Shown here one piece after another: positions 1-9,988 of a DNA stretch of 64,000 nt; the stretch's first letter is position 1; every line of letters begins with the position of its first letter. Under the pieces are notes generated by a model. That model searched no databases, had not been told where the DNA came from, and saw only the letters and a program-made list of their open reading frames with translations. The translations under genes were made by a program, and so were the position numbers. The DNA is from Microvirga calopogonii (GTDB taxonomy: Bacteria; Pseudomonadota; Alphaproteobacteria; Rhizobiales; Beijerinckiaceae), in the NCBI RefSeq assembly GCF_003347665.1, contig NZ_QDGA01000018.1, forward strand, positions 43,042-107,041. Direction: 5' to 3'.

Positions 1-199
1 GATGGAAGTGACCGGCCTTGCCGCGAAGCTCATCTCGCAGACCTTCCGCGCGGTCGAAGTCTTCATCGTGGCGGGCCTGATCTACCTCATCCTCAACTTC
101 ATCATCACACGCATCATCATGGCCATCGAATGGTGGCTCTCGCCGCATCTGCGCCGCCCCCCGGCCATCGAGCCGCGTCTGGAGGCCGCCCATGTCTAA
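1..199 (+). CDS. Amino-acid ABC transporter permease, C-terminal fragment
   Basis: Only about the last 65 residues lie in the window and the 5' end is cut off. A long hydrophobic helix (about residues 18-41, containing [15 protein letters not shown]) followed by a short basic tail (LSPHLRRPP) is the usual end of HisM/HisQ-type permeases. The stop codon overlaps the start of the downstream ATPase gene, the usual arrangement of polar amino-acid uptake operons. The protein would form the inner-membrane channel energised by that ATPase. The substrate cannot be told from this piece. The family call rests mainly on context. Confidence 0.75.
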   Translation, partial: MEVTGLAAKLISQTFRAVEVFIVAGLIYLILNFIITRIIMAIEWWLSPHLRRPPAIEPRLEAAHV

Positions 200-1001
200 C
201 GGAGTTGCATCCTTGTCGACCCAAACTGCGCCTTCCGAGGCCGCTGCTGCCGTCTCCGTCAACAATCTCCGCAAGAGCTTCGGAAGCCTCGAAGTGCTCA
301 GGGGCGTGTCGCTGAGCGCGAAGGAAGGCGACGTCATCTCGATCCTCGGCGCCTCGGGCTCCGGCAAGTCGACCATGCTCCGCTGCATCAACATGCTGGA
401 GGTGCCCGATTCCGGCGAGATCCGCATCGGCGGCGAGACCATCGGGCTCAGGAAGGGCCGCAAGGGCATGGAGCCCGCCGACCAGCGCCAGGTGGACCGC
501 ATCCGCTCACGCGTCGCCATGGTGTTCCAGAGCTTCAATCTCTGGTCCCACATGACGATCCTGGAAAACGTGATCGAGGCGCCGGTGCATGTGCAGAAGC
601 GCCCGAAGGCCGAATGCATCGCCGAGGCCGAGGAGCTGCTGAAGAAGGTCGGCATCGTCGACAAGCGCAACCAGTATCCCTCGCACCTCTCCGGCGGCCA
701 GCAGCAGCGCGCGGCGATCGCCCGGGCGCTCGCCATGCATCCGAAGGTGATGCTGTTCGACGAGCCGACCTCCGCGCTCGACCCGGAACTCGTCGGCGAG
801 GTCCTGCGCGTCATGCGCTCGCTCGCCGAGGAAGGCCGCACCATGCTCGTGGTGACGCACGAGATGGGCTTCGCCCGCGACGTGTCGAACCGCGTGGTGT
901 TCCTGCACAAGGGCGTGGTGGAGGAGGAAGGCGCGCCGACCCAGGTGTTCGGCGCTCCGAAATCCGAGCGCTTCAAGCAGTTCATCTCGAGCCATCGCTA
1001 G
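192..1001 (+). CDS. Polar amino-acid ABC transporter ATP-binding protein (HisP/GlnQ type)
   Basis: A 269-residue cytoplasmic ATPase that drives uptake through the permease encoded just upstream, whose stop it overlaps by 8 nt. Visible motifs are Walker [10 protein letters not shown] (residues 53-61), a Q-loop in VFQSFNLW (about 113), the ABC signature LSGGQQQR (about 166), Walker [13 protein letters not shown] (about 186) and the H-switch [12 protein letters not shown] (about 220). The insert between Walker A and the Q-loop and the EMGFAR sequence fit the HisP/ArtP/GlnQ branch. An Ala/Ser-rich extension of about 20 residues precedes the first beta strand, so a later start is possible, but the ATG at 192 overlaps the permease in the usual way. 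Histidine or basic amino acids are plausible substrates but this is not shown. Confidence 0.93.
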   Translation: MSNGVASLSTQTAPSEAAAAVSVNNLRKSFGSLEVLRGVSLSAKEGDVISILGASGSGKSTMLRCINMLEVPDSGEIRIGGETIGLRKGRKGMEPADQRQVDRIRSRVAMVFQSFNLWSHMTILENVIEAPVHVQKRPKAECIAEAEELLKKVGIVDKRNQYPSHLSGGQQQRAAIARALAMHPKVMLFDEPTSALDPELVGEVLRVMRSLAEEGRTMLVVTHEMGFARDVSNRVVFLHKGVVEEEGAPTQVFGAPKSERFKQFISSHR

Positions 1002-1029
1002 AACGACGGCCTTGATGACGCGCTCTCCC

Positions 1030-1118
1030 GTCATGGCCGGCCTTGGGCCGGCTATCTCAATACGGTGAGGCTCAGCGTTTCATATGATCGAGATCACCGG
1101 CACAAGGCCGGTGATGAC
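1030..1118. repeat. Palindromic intergenic repeat, copy 1
   Basis: The ends form an imperfect inverted repeat: GTCATGGCCGGCCTTG at the left and CAAGGCCGGTGATGAC at the right, 14 of 16 positions paired. The centre is shared loosely with the element at 37861-37957 (GAGCCTCACCG-like core). It lies between the ABC ATPase gene and a convergent DUF4112 gene. It could fold into a long hairpin in RNA and so also act as a 3'-end structure. It is one of at least five such elements in the first 38 kb. Confidence 0.7.
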
Positions 1119-1159
1119 AAGAACGGCGCTGTCTGAAGAAGGCCTGAGAGGCCGCTTCA

Positions 1160-1597
1160 TTACCGCTCGTCCACCCGAACGGCCGTGCCGTCGATCTCGA
1201 CCGGTCCGCGCTTGGGCGTTCCCAGGTGCTCGTGGATGATCCGAAGGTTGCGCTGGTTGGCCTTGAAGAACACGTCGAATACGTCACCCGCCAGCGGGAT
1301 GGCACCGATGGCCGTGTCGAACGCCACGTTGCCGATCATGCGCGCGATCTTCCAGCGCGGCAACCCGAGCTGACGGGCCTCCCAGATGATGTAGCTGGCG
1401 AGAGCCGCCGAGATCAGATCGCCGACACCGGGCACGAGGCCGAGCACGGCATCGAAGCCGACGCGCCGGTTCAGGCCGGGGATGAGCACGGCGTTGTCGA
1501 GCAGTTTGGCAACGAGCGTGACGCGCGCGATCGCGTCGGCCTGCGTCGGGCCGGCAGTCTTGATGGCGTCGAAAACAGCGCTGCGAGCAGTGGTCAT
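1160..1597 (-). CDS. DUF4112 domain-containing membrane protein
   Basis: A 145-residue protein of unknown function. The DUF4112 pattern is visible: a helical start (residues 1-40, DAIARVTLVAKLLDNAVLIPG), then a glycine/proline-rich hydrophobic stretch VLGLVPGVGDLISAAL (about 50-65) and a second one, FDTAIGAIPLAGDVFDVFF (about 93-112). Both are probably membrane inserted or re-entrant. The tail ends in a conserved-looking NQRNLRIIHEHL segment. It is transcribed alone, convergent with the ABC operon across a palindromic repeat. Nothing in the sequence suggests a catalytic role. Confidence 0.85.
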   Translation of the reverse strand: MTTARSAVFDAIKTAGPTQADAIARVTLVAKLLDNAVLIPGLNRRVGFDAVLGLVPGVGDLISAALASYIIWEARQLGLPRWKIARMIGNVAFDTAIGAIPLAGDVFDVFFKANQRNLRIIHEHLGTPKRGPVEIDGTAVRVDER

Positions 1598-1931
1598 TCC
1601 GATCTCCGAGCGGCCAATCCCATGACTGGCACAACGGGCACTGATGTGTGCATTCCGGCCCTCTTCTGCAAGATTCAGGCTGCGTTACCCCATAACTCAT
1701 CCATAATTTCCTCTCATAGGATTCCTTGCAGGACAAAGCTTTTTCCCGCCATCGGCAGCCTGCGGACGCGCAAACCCGGATAGGTGTTCTTGCCTAAGGC
1801 CAAGCTCACTTTAGGTCACCGTGCCTAACGCTGCGACCTGAACCGTCAACATCGACCAACAAGCAGCGAGTGCCGTCGGGAGACCCTTTCGGCGTCAGCA
1901 ACTTTGTGGGGGCTCGGAAAGGGAGAACCTG
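1598..1931. other. Intergenic region between divergent genes, no gene seen
   Basis: A 334-bp gap between the divergent DUF4112 and M15-peptidase genes. It is less GC-rich around 1690-1740 and must hold both promoters. I see no RNA gene, repeat or convincing reading frame in it. Confidence 0.5.
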
Positions 1932-2474
1932 ATGAGCACCGATGCCCAATTGCGTCACGTCGCCAGGGTGGGCGTCGTGACGGGCGCATTCCTGCTGGGG
2001 CTCTCCCCGGCCGCGCTCAAGGCCAATGACGGAGACGGCGGGATCGTCCCTCCCGCGCAATATGCCAGCCTGCCGTCCAACGAACGCCTCGACGATGCCG
2101 ACGTGACCGGAAGCCTGCCGGACGCCAAGACTCTCCCCGGTTTCGCCTCGCTCGTGGCGCATGGAACCATCACGCTGCGCGACAGCGCTCCGACCGATTG
2201 CATTCCAGGTGTCTTGCGCGAAGTCGTGGCTTCCGTGGCGGAGAAGTTCGGCCCCGTGAGCGTCGAGTCGACCCATCGCAGCCGCGGCCGCAACTGGCGT
2301 GCGGGAGGGGCGCGCCATTCCCTGCACCTCGCCTGCCGCGCGGTCGATTTCCGGGTGCAGGCCCGTGCGCGGGGCGTCATGGCCTATCTGCGGGGGCTCC
2401 CCCAGGTCGGCGGCCTCAAGATCTATCGAAACGGCATCATCCACATCGACAACGGAGAGCGTCGTTCCTGGTGA
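1932..2474 (+). CDS. Exported peptidase M15A / DUF882-like protein
   Basis: A 180-residue protein with a probable N-terminal export signal or anchor (residues 9-30, VARVGVVTGAFLLGLSPAA). The C-terminal half carries the M15A/DUF882-type zinc-peptidase pattern: THRSRGRN, RHSLHLACRAVDFRV (candidate His and Asp ligands) and, near the end, GIIHIDNG (candidate third His). Family members cleave peptidoglycan cross-links in the periplasm or are inactive homologues. The start is supported by a GGGAG sequence about 8 nt upstream. A hydrolase gene follows 31 bp later on the same strand, so the two may be co-transcribed although no shared role is obvious. Confidence 0.75.
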   Translation: MSTDAQLRHVARVGVVTGAFLLGLSPAALKANDGDGGIVPPAQYASLPSNERLDDADVTGSLPDAKTLPGFASLVAHGTITLRDSAPTDCIPGVLREVVASVAEKFGPVSVESTHRSRGRNWRAGGARHSLHLACRAVDFRVQARARGVMAYLRGLPQVGGLKIYRNGIIHIDNGERRSW

Positions 2475-2505
2475 CGCTCCATCCAGTCTTGGGTACAACA
2501 GCAGG

Positions 2506-3381
2506 ATGTTCGAGAACTTCACGCACCGCCAAATCGAAACCTCCGGGGCCGTCATCAATCTCCGCCACGGTGGAAGCGGACCACCCGTTCTTCTGCTGCA
2601 CGGGCATCCGCAGACGCATGCCATGTGGCACAAGGTGGCACCGAAGTTGGCCCAAAATTACACGATCGTCTGCGCCGATCTGCGCGGCTATGGCGACAGT
2701 TCCAAGCCTCCGACGACGGCGGATCACGAGCCCTATTCCAAACGCGCCATGGCGCGCGATCAGGTCGAGGCGATGCAGGCCCTCGGCTTCGAGCGCTTCG
2801 CCATCGTCGGCCACGACCGCGGCGGGCGCTGCGCCTACCGCATGGCGCTCGACCATCCGGACCGGATCGTCGCGCTGTCGGTCCTCGACATCATTCCCAC
2901 GGCAGAGCATTTCCAGCGCACGGACATGGCCTTCGCCATGGGCTACTGGCACTGGTTCTTCCTCGCCCAACCGCATCCCATCCCCGAGCGCCTGATCGCG
3001 TCGGATCCGGACGTGTTCTATCTTCGCCGCGGGCGCTCGCTCTTCGATGAAGCGGCGCTCGCCGAATACCGCCGCTGCTACACCAACCCGGAAACGATCC
3101 ACGCCATGTGCGAGGATTACCGGGCCGGCGCGACCATCGACATGCGTCTCGACGAAGAGGACCAGAAGGCCGGACGTCGCATCGCCTGTCCGGTGCAGGC
3201 CCTCTGGGGCCTGAAGAACGGGCTGGAGCGCTGGTACGACGTTCTCGCCGTGTGGCGCGACTGGGCCGACAGCGTGGAAGGCCACGGCATCGATTGCGGC
3301 CATTACCTCGCCGAGGAAGCGCCGGAGGAGACGCTGGCGGCTTTGGAGCCGTTTCTGGCGAGAGCTTTTGCTCGTAAATAG
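2506..3381 (+). CDS. Alpha/beta hydrolase of the haloacetate (fluoroacetate) dehalogenase type
   Basis: A 291-residue cytoplasmic alpha/beta hydrolase. The nucleophile is Asp in GHDRGGR (about residue 105), as in fluoroacetate dehalogenases and related haloalkane-type enzymes, rather than Ser. Also visible are the oxyanion motif LLHGHPQTHAMW (about 31-42), DLRGYGDSSKP (about 61), the cap-domain YWHWFF that lines the halide pocket in characterised homologues, CYTNPETIHAMCEDYRAG, and the catalytic His in DCGHYLAEEAP near the C-terminus. Together these match the FAcD subfamily more closely than epoxide hydrolases. The ATG at 2506 was preferred because an upstream in-frame extension would lie inside the preceding gene. 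Natural substrate unknown; 2-haloacids are the family expectation. Confidence 0.85.
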   Translation: MFENFTHRQIETSGAVINLRHGGSGPPVLLLHGHPQTHAMWHKVAPKLAQNYTIVCADLRGYGDSSKPPTTADHEPYSKRAMARDQVEAMQALGFERFAIVGHDRGGRCAYRMALDHPDRIVALSVLDIIPTAEHFQRTDMAFAMGYWHWFFLAQPHPIPERLIASDPDVFYLRRGRSLFDEAALAEYRRCYTNPETIHAMCEDYRAGATIDMRLDEEDQKAGRRIACPVQALWGLKNGLERWYDVLAVWRDWADSVEGHGIDCGHYLAEEAPEETLAALEPFLARAFARK

Positions 3382-3390
3382 GACCTAAGC

Positions 3391-3501
3391 CCTCATCCTG
3401 AGGGGATTGCGCCAGCAATCCGTCTCGAAGGACGAGGGTGTCTCCAGTGCTCTCTGGACGATCCTTCGAGACGCCTGCCCCGCAGGCTCCTCAGGATGAG
3501 G
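3391..3501. repeat. Palindromic intergenic repeat, second family
   Basis: The ends form a perfect 13-bp inverted repeat, CCTCATCCTGAGG at 3391-3403 and CCTCAGGATGAGG at 3489-3501. Nested inside is a second perfect pair, GTCTCGAAGGA and TCCTTCGAGAC. The whole 111-bp element fits exactly between two convergent genes. Its sequence differs from the GTCAT-ended elements at 1030 and 37861, so at least two families are present. Confidence 0.85.
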
Positions 3502-3509
3502 TGAGTGCT

Positions 3510-4280
3510 TTATGAACCAGCCTTCGCGAACGGCGCGATGGTGATGCCGTTCGCCTCCAGCTTCGCGCGAACCGTCCGCGCCATGGCGACGGCGCTCGGC
3601 TCGTCGCCATGCACGCAGATCGTGTCGATCTCGACCGGGATCCGCTTTCCGGACACCGTCGTGATCGCCCTGTCCTGGACGGCGCGGAGAATGCGCTCGG
3701 CTGCGAATTCCGCGTCGTGCAATACGGAACCGGGCTTCTTCCGGCTGGTAAGCGTGCCATCGTCCTCGTAGGTGCGATCGGCAAAAATCTCGCGTGCGAC
3801 GTTCACGCCGATCTGCTCGGACGCCTTCTCCATCAGCAATCCGGGCATGCACACGTTGACGAGGCCGGCGTCGACGCCCCTGATGGCGCGGGCGATGGCG
3901 AGAGCGAGATCCATGTCCTCGTTCGCCATGTTGTTGAGCGAGCCATGCGCCTTCACGTAGGTGACCTTGTGCCCTGCAAGCGCCGCGAGAGCCTGCATGG
4001 CGCCGATCTGGTAGGCCACCATGCGTTCGATCTCCGCCGGGCTGTCGCCACGGATCACGCGGCGGCCGAAGCCGTGCAGATCGTTGAAGCCCGGATGCGC
4101 CCCGATGGCGACGCCCTTCTGCTTCGCCATCTCGGCCGTGCGGAACATGATGGACGGATCGCCCGCGTGATAGCCGCAGGCGATGTTGGCCGAGGAGACG
4201 ATGTCGAGCATCGCCGCGTCGTCTCCCATCAGCCAGGGGCCGAAGCCTTCGCCCATGTCGCAGTTGAGATCGATGATCAT
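3510..4280 (-). CDS. pxpA: 5-oxoprolinase subunit A (LamB/YcsF family)
   Basis: A 256-residue cytoplasmic protein, the normal length for PxpA. Family signatures are at the start, [14 protein letters not shown], then [14 protein letters not shown] (about 30-43), [15 protein letters not shown] (about 60-74), [11 protein letters not shown] (about 109) and [13 protein letters not shown] near the C-terminus. With PxpB and PxpC the family forms an ATP-dependent 5-oxoproline hydrolase that returns pyroglutamate to glutamate. Here pxpB and pxpC are not adjacent; the gene follows pncB after a 5-bp gap. The ATG at 4280 is at the conserved N-terminus, so the long upstream open frame, which is antisense-like junk inside pncB, is not part of it. 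Confidence 0.92.
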   Translation of the reverse strand: MIIDLNCDMGEGFGPWLMGDDAAMLDIVSSANIACGYHAGDPSIMFRTAEMAKQKGVAIGAHPGFNDLHGFGRRVIRGDSPAEIERMVAYQIGAMQALAALAGHKVTYVKAHGSLNNMANEDMDLALAIARAIRGVDAGLVNVCMPGLLMEKASEQIGVNVAREIFADRTYEDDGTLTSRKKPGSVLHDAEFAAERILRAVQDRAITTVSGKRIPVEIDTICVHGDEPSAVAMARTVRAKLEANGITIAPFAKAGS

Positions 4281-4285
4281 GTCCG

Positions 4286-5578
4286 TCACACCAGAACAGG
4301 TTGGGCCGTCTGCTGGCCTACATGGAAGATGCGCTTGTAGCGCTCGATTTCCGCCTTCGGCCCCATGGCCTTCGTCGGATTGTCGGAGAGTTTCACCGTC
4401 GGCCGGCCATTGGCCGAGATGACCTTGCAGACGATGGATATCGGGTCGAGCGCACCGTCGGGAGCGAGGCCGCGAAAATCGTTGGTGAGAAGCGTGCCCC
4501 AGCCATAGCCCATGCGCATGCGCCCGCGGAAATGCCGGTGGATCCGCTCGATCACGTCTACATCGAGCCCGTCGGAGAAGATCGCGAGTTTGTCCTTCGG
4601 ATTCTGTCCGCGCTGGCGCCACCATTCGATGGCCTCCTCGCCGCCCTCGATCGGGTCCTTCGAATCCACCCGAATGCCTGTCCACGACGCCACCCATTCG
4701 GGCGCATTCTGCAGGAAGTTCGTGGTGCCGTAGGTATCGGGCAGGATCACGCGCAGGTTGCCCTCGTAATCCTGCTGCCAATCCGCCAGCACCCGATAGG
4801 GCGATTCGGCGAGCTCCTCGTCGCTGTCGGTCAGCGCCGCATAGACCATCGGCAGTTCATGGGCGTTCGTGCCCACGGCCTCGACCTCGCGGCGCATGGC
4901 GATGAGGCAGTTGGACGTGCCGAGGAAGGATGGACCAAGCCCCTCGATCATCGCCTGCACGCACCAGTCCTGCCACAGGAAGCCGTGGCGGCGGCGCGTG
5001 CCGAAATCGGAGATCGACAGGTCGGGAAGCTGCTTGAGCCGCTGGATCTTCTCCCAGACCCGCGTCATGGCGCGGGCGTAGAGGACCTGAAGCTCGAACT
5101 TGCCCATGCCCTTGAGCACGCCGCGCGAGCGCAACTCGTTGAGGATGGCGAGAGCCGGGATCTCCCACATGGTGGTCTCGATCCAGCGGCCGTGGAAGGT
5201 CAGCACGTATTGGCCGTCCTCCTTTTCGAGCAGGTATTCCGGAAAGCGGAAGGTCTCGAGCCAGTCCATGAATTCCGGCGAGAACATCTGCCGCTTGCCG
5301 TAAAAGGTATTGCCGCGCAGCCAGGTGGATTCGCCCCGCGTCAGGGAGAGACTGCGCACATGGTCGAGCTGCTCGCGCAGCTCCCCGATGTCGATGATGT
5401 CGCCCAGGCGGATGCGGGTGGTGCGGTTATGAATGCCGAACGTGACCTGCACGTCCCGGTGGCGGCGAAAGATCGTCTGCGCCATCAGGAGCTTGTAGAA
5501 ATCCGTATCCAGGACGGACCGGACGATCGGGTCGATCTTCCAGGTATGGTTATAGACCCGGGTCGCGATGTCCACCAT
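4286..5578 (-). CDS. pncB: Nicotinate phosphoribosyltransferase
   Basis: A 430-residue enzyme of NAD salvage that joins nicotinate to PRPP with ATP hydrolysis, giving nicotinate mononucleotide. The N-terminal [14 protein letters not shown] is the classic family start. [12 protein letters not shown] (about residue 200, phosphate-binding region), [11 protein letters not shown], and the C-terminal [17 protein letters not shown] with [11 protein letters not shown] are all typical of PncB. The ATG at 5578 has AAGGAG 7 nt upstream; a TTG 21 nt further up lacks this. The gene ends 5 bp before pxpA, so translation may be coupled. No signal peptide, as expected for a cytoplasmic enzyme. Confidence 0.96.
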   Translation of the reverse strand: MVDIATRVYNHTWKIDPIVRSVLDTDFYKLLMAQTIFRRHRDVQVTFGIHNRTTRIRLGDIIDIGELREQLDHVRSLSLTRGESTWLRGNTFYGKRQMFSPEFMDWLETFRFPEYLLEKEDGQYVLTFHGRWIETTMWEIPALAILNELRSRGVLKGMGKFELQVLYARAMTRVWEKIQRLKQLPDLSISDFGTRRRHGFLWQDWCVQAMIEGLGPSFLGTSNCLIAMRREVEAVGTNAHELPMVYAALTDSDEELAESPYRVLADWQQDYEGNLRVILPDTYGTTNFLQNAPEWVASWTGIRVDSKDPIEGGEEAIEWWRQRGQNPKDKLAIFSDGLDVDVIERIHRHFRGRMRMGYGWGTLLTNDFRGLAPDGALDPISIVCKVISANGRPTVKLSDNPTKAMGPKAEIERYKRIFHVGQQTAQPVLV

Positions 5579-5671
5579 CGCCTGCTCCTTGCCACTCAAA
5601 GGAGGCGAGACAATAGCGAAGGGGCGTCCGGGATGAAAGAGCGCCGGCTACAAGACTTCCATGCAGCCCTG

Positions 5672-6001
5672 TCAGGGCGGCAGGACATCGACCTGGATCG
5701 ACGCGTAATAGGCCGCCACATCGGCGATATCCTCGTCCGACAGATCTTTCGCTACAATGTTCATGGATTCGTTCTTGCGGTCGCCCGAGCGATAGGCCTC
5801 CAGACTCCTCGTGAGATAGCTTTCGACCTGACCGGCCAGATTGGGCGCTTCCGGGTTCTTCGAGAGACCGTCGAGACCATGGCAGCCCTGACAGGTGGTG
5901 AGCTTCTGGCGCCCTGCCCTGGCATCTCCGGCAGAGGCTGGATCGACGGCAAGGCCGCCCAGGAGGAGACCCGCCAGGGCGAGAGCATGGATCGGTTTCA
6001 T
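5672..6001 (-). CDS. Periplasmic c-type cytochrome (class I, c4/c553-like)
   Basis: A 109-residue monoheme cytochrome. Residues 1-25 (MKPIHALALAGLLLGGLAVD) form a signal peptide, followed by one CxxCH heme site in TCQGCHGLDGLSKNP. The distal Met ligand is probably in ESMNIVAKDLSDEDIADVAAYYASI, the usual C-terminal helix of c4-type domains. The ATG at 6001 was chosen because it begins the signal peptide; the open frame continues upstream into the neighbouring gene without meaning. It follows a quinoprotein dehydrogenase gene after a 56-bp gap on the same strand, so it is probably that enzyme's electron acceptor. Confidence 0.88.
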   Translation of the reverse strand: MKPIHALALAGLLLGGLAVDPASAGDARAGRQKLTTCQGCHGLDGLSKNPEAPNLAGQVESYLTRSLEAYRSGDRKNESMNIVAKDLSDEDIADVAAYYASIQVDVLPP

Positions 6002-6057
6002 GATTGCTGTTCCGAGGAGAAGCGGGTGCCCCATGTGAGGCGCCCGTCGAGAAGTGC

Positions 6058-7323
6058 TCAACGTCCTTCGTAGGAGATGCGGTAGACGGCTCCGGCCGTA
6101 TCGTCCGAGACCAGGAGAGAACCATCGGGCAGCATGGCGACGTCGACCGGCCGCCCGAGATATTCGCCGTTCTCCGTCAGCCACCCTTCCGCAAAGACCT
6201 GCGGCTTGTCGGCTGTGCCGTCCGGCTTGATCGGCGTGAACATGATCCGCGCCCCGATCGGCTTGGTGCGGTTCCAGGAGCCGTGCTGGGCCGAGAAGAT
6301 GCCGCCCTGGTAGGTCTGCGGGAACATCTTGCCCGAATAGAACATCATGCCGAGATCGGCCGCGTGCGGAGCCATCTCGGCCTGCGGGCCGACCACGCCG
6401 GCCGGAACCGGATCGTCCTTGTACTCGACCGTCCGGACGGTGCCGCCGCCATAATAGGGGAAGCCGAAGTTCTGTCCCATGTTGGCGATGCGGTTGAGCT
6501 CTCCGGGAGGCTGGTCGTCGCCCATGCCGTCGACCTGATTGTCGGTGAACCAGAGAGACTTGTCGGCGGGGTTGAAATCGATGCCGACCGAATTGCGGAT
6601 CCCCGTCGCGTAGACCTCGCGGTTCTTGCCGTCCTGGTCCATCCGGATGATGCCGCCGATGCCGACCTCCTTATAGAGCCCCATCTTGTCCTTCGGCGGC
6701 ACGTTGAAGGGCTGGCCGAGCGCGACATAAAGCTTGTTGTCGGGACCGATCCTGCAGACGCGGGCGGTGTGATTGAAGCTTTCCTCCGCCGGCGGGATGA
6801 GGTCTCCCTGCTTGGCGACGACGAAAGCCGCCACGTCCGGGCCTTCGTAGAAGAACTCGGCGGCCGGGAACTGCAGCACCCGGTTCTGTTCCACCACGTA
6901 GAGAACGCCGTCGCGCGAGAAGCAGACGCCGTTCGGAATCTTGAACGACACCGATGGCGCGAATTGCTTGACCTCGTCGGCCACGCGATCCTTGTCGCGG
7001 TCCGTGACCACATAGACATTGCTCTTGCGCGTGCCGACGAAGACCACGCCTGCATTGGGGCCCACGGCCATGTGGCGGGCATCGGGCACGATGGCGTAGA
7101 GATCGATCTTGAAGCCGGCAGGGAGCTGGATCTTCTCCAGATTCTTCCGGATGGCGTCGGCGCGGCGACCTTCCTGGGGGATCGGCCGCGGCTCAGCGGT
7201 TCCCGTGCTCTGGAACGACGAGAGCTTTTCCAGATTGCCGGTCGGCGTCTGGGTGGCAGGCTGGGCGAAACTCGAGGACGCGAAAGCAACAATCGAAACT
7301 GCGGCAAGCAGGACGAACTTCAT
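6058..7323 (-). CDS. Periplasmic PQQ-dependent sugar (glucose/sorbosone) dehydrogenase family protein
   Basis: A 421-residue exported protein: residues 1-20 form a signal peptide ending SSSFAQ. The body has the six-bladed propeller pattern of soluble quinoprotein glucose/L-sorbosone dehydrogenases: NGVCFSRDGVLYVVEQNRVL, GPDNKLYVALGQPFN (His residues would bind PQQ), YATGIRNSVGIDFNP, LWFTDNQVDGMGDDQPPGELN, FGFPYYGGG and QHGSWNRTKPIG. It ends GAVYRISYEG, the usual last strand. It should oxidise an aldose or aldehyde and pass electrons to the cytochrome encoded next door. Cofactor and substrate are inferred from the family; no PQQ synthesis genes are in the window. Confidence 0.85.
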   Translation of the reverse strand: MKFVLLAAVSIVAFASSSFAQPATQTPTGNLEKLSSFQSTGTAEPRPIPQEGRRADAIRKNLEKIQLPAGFKIDLYAIVPDARHMAVGPNAGVVFVGTRKSNVYVVTDRDKDRVADEVKQFAPSVSFKIPNGVCFSRDGVLYVVEQNRVLQFPAAEFFYEGPDVAAFVVAKQGDLIPPAEESFNHTARVCRIGPDNKLYVALGQPFNVPPKDKMGLYKEVGIGGIIRMDQDGKNREVYATGIRNSVGIDFNPADKSLWFTDNQVDGMGDDQPPGELNRIANMGQNFGFPYYGGGTVRTVEYKDDPVPAGVVGPQAEMAPHAADLGMMFYSGKMFPQTYQGGIFSAQHGSWNRTKPIGARIMFTPIKPDGTADKPQVFAEGWLTENGEYLGRPVDVAMLPDGSLLVSDDTAGAVYRISYEGR

Positions 7324-7450
7324 TGTTTTCTCCCTAAGACTGCCCCCGACGACTTGTTCTGACGAGCGCCGGACTTATGCGATCCGGATCGATTATTGGT
7401 TTGCGCAGCATACCTAAGCTTGTCATGGAGAGGTAGATTAAATCGATGCA

Positions 7451-7477
7451 AAGAAAAGGGGCCGCATGCGGCCCCTG
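7451..7477 (-). terminator. Rho-independent terminator after the PNPOx-family gene
   Basis: On the minus strand a palindrome AGGGGCCGCATGCGGCCCCT (7458-7477) is followed by TTTTCTTT. It lies 24 bp beyond the stop of the gene at 7501-8004 and ahead of the quinoprotein dehydrogenase gene. Confidence 0.8.
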
Positions 7478-7500
7478 AACATTTCACGCTGCAACAGAAG

Positions 7501-8004
7501 TCAGCTCAGGTTGACCTTGGCCTGATCGCCGGGTTTGGGCTGCTCGCCGGTGATGGCGGCCTTCGCATAGCCGTAGAGATGCACCAGGGTCGAGGACGGA
7601 CTGTCCCAATATTCGCCCTTGGCCGGGTGAACGCGGATCAGGGCGATCTGCGGATCGTCCACGCCTTTCGGGAACCAGGCACGCAGGGGCTCCGACCATT
7701 TCTTCTCGATCGTCGCCTTGTCGCGCACGATCTCGGCCTTGCCGGTCACCGACACATAGGTCTGGCTGCTCGGATCGGAATAGGCGAGGTTGACCTCGTT
7801 GTCGCGGGAGAGTTCCGTCGTCTTGGGCGACTGGATCTGAGTGAAGAACCAGAGGTCGCCATGCTCGTCCGCTTCCTGGTTGTGCATGGGCCGGCTGTGA
7901 AGCGTACCGTCCGTATCGACGGTGGTCATCATGGCGATCTTCACGTCCTTGATCAGCTCATAGAGCTTTCCGGCATTCGGATCGTTATGGCCGTGCTGGT
8001 GCAT
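7501..8004 (-). CDS. Pyridoxamine 5'-phosphate oxidase-family (general stress protein 26-like) protein
   Basis: A 167-residue split-barrel flavin-binding protein. Seen directly: VKIAMMTTVDTDGTLHSRPM (residues 19-38) with the strand pattern of the fold, LWFFTQIQSPKTTEL, VNLAYSDPSSQTYVSVTGKAEIV, and a C-terminal KGEYWDSPSSTLVHLYGYAKAAITGE. These match the GSP26/PNPOx-like group that binds FMN or F420 and is often stress-induced, not true PdxH. The His-rich start MHQHGHNDPNAG is unusual but the ATG at 8004 has GAGGAG 6 nt upstream. A hairpin terminator follows. Reaction unknown. Confidence 0.87.
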   Translation of the reverse strand: MHQHGHNDPNAGKLYELIKDVKIAMMTTVDTDGTLHSRPMHNQEADEHGDLWFFTQIQSPKTTELSRDNEVNLAYSDPSSQTYVSVTGKAEIVRDKATIEKKWSEPLRAWFPKGVDDPQIALIRVHPAKGEYWDSPSSTLVHLYGYAKAAITGEQPKPGDQAKVNLS

Positions 8005-8222
8005 CCTCGTCTCCTCGATCTTGCTTGACAGATTCTCGGGAACGATCATCGAAGGCAGAGCCGCGACCGGTCGACCCGGCTCCCGAGGGGTCCGGTGAAC
8101 AACGGACAAGGTGCAGTTTGGTTCGGGATATTGCCCCCGGGCTGCCGGGAGCGTCTTAACGTACGCGCTCTCGGCCTATACATGAGGAGTAGAAACCTCG
8201 GAGCCATTCAGGAGACATCATC

Positions 8223-9346
<1,124 letters not shown>

Positions 9347-9350
<4 letters not shown>

Positions 9351-9988
9351 ACGGGTCCGGCATGAGGCCGCCTCCCACTCTCGGTGCTGTGCTTGCGGGA
9401 GGCCTTTCGCGGCGCATGGGCGGAGGAGACAAGGTCCTTCGCACCGTCGGCGCGCTCACGCTCCTCCAACACGCCACGCAGCGCCTCGCGCCGCAATGCG
9501 ACGGCATGATCGTCAACGCGAACGGCGACATCTCCCGCTTCGGGACGTCGCCCCATCCCGTCGTGCCGGATTCGATTGGAGGTCATCTGGGTCCGCTGGC
9601 CGGCATCCTGACGGCTCTCGATTGGAGTGCCGCCCATCGGTCCGACATAGAATGGGTCGTCAGCATTCCAGGAGACACGCCGTTCATCCCGCTGGACCTG
9701 GTCGGGCGGCTGCATGGCGCGCGTATCGAGTCAGGAGTGCCCCTCGCCTTCGCCTCGTCGGGCACGCAGGTTCATTTCGCCGTCGGCCTCTGGCCCGTTT
9801 CCCTGCGGCAGGATCTGCGTCGGGCGCTCCTGGAAAAGGACATCCGCAGCGTCCGAGAATGGGCGGGGCTCCACGGATATGCGCAAGCCTCATGGCCCAT
9901 CGCGCCGGCCGATCCGTTCTTCAACATCAACACGCCTGACGATCTGGCCGAGGCGGGCCGGCTGGCGCAGCAAGGTGGCGCAGGATGA
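9347..9988 (+). CDS. mobA: Molybdenum cofactor guanylyltransferase
   Basis: A 213-residue nucleotidyltransferase that joins GMP from GTP to Mo-molybdopterin to give the MGD cofactor. Visible are the GTP-binding LAGGLSRRMGGGDK (residues 14-27), NANGD (about 51), GPLAGILTALDW (about 76), and SIPGDTPFIP (about 104) with the metal-binding Asp. The C-terminal FFNINTPDDLAEA is typical. The GTG at 9347 overlaps the apbC stop (GTGA); an ATG at 9362 is an alternative start with little to separate them. The stop overlaps the tusA start (ATGA), so translation is probably coupled through all three genes. Confidence 0.93.

Noticed and set aside
4301..6073. A 590-residue open frame opposite pncB and the cytochrome gene
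   Set aside because: Antisense to two well-supported genes and without protein family features.
6004..7362. Plus-strand frame of 452 residues opposite the quinoprotein dehydrogenase
   Set aside because: Antisense shadow; the minus strand has a signal peptide and propeller motifs.
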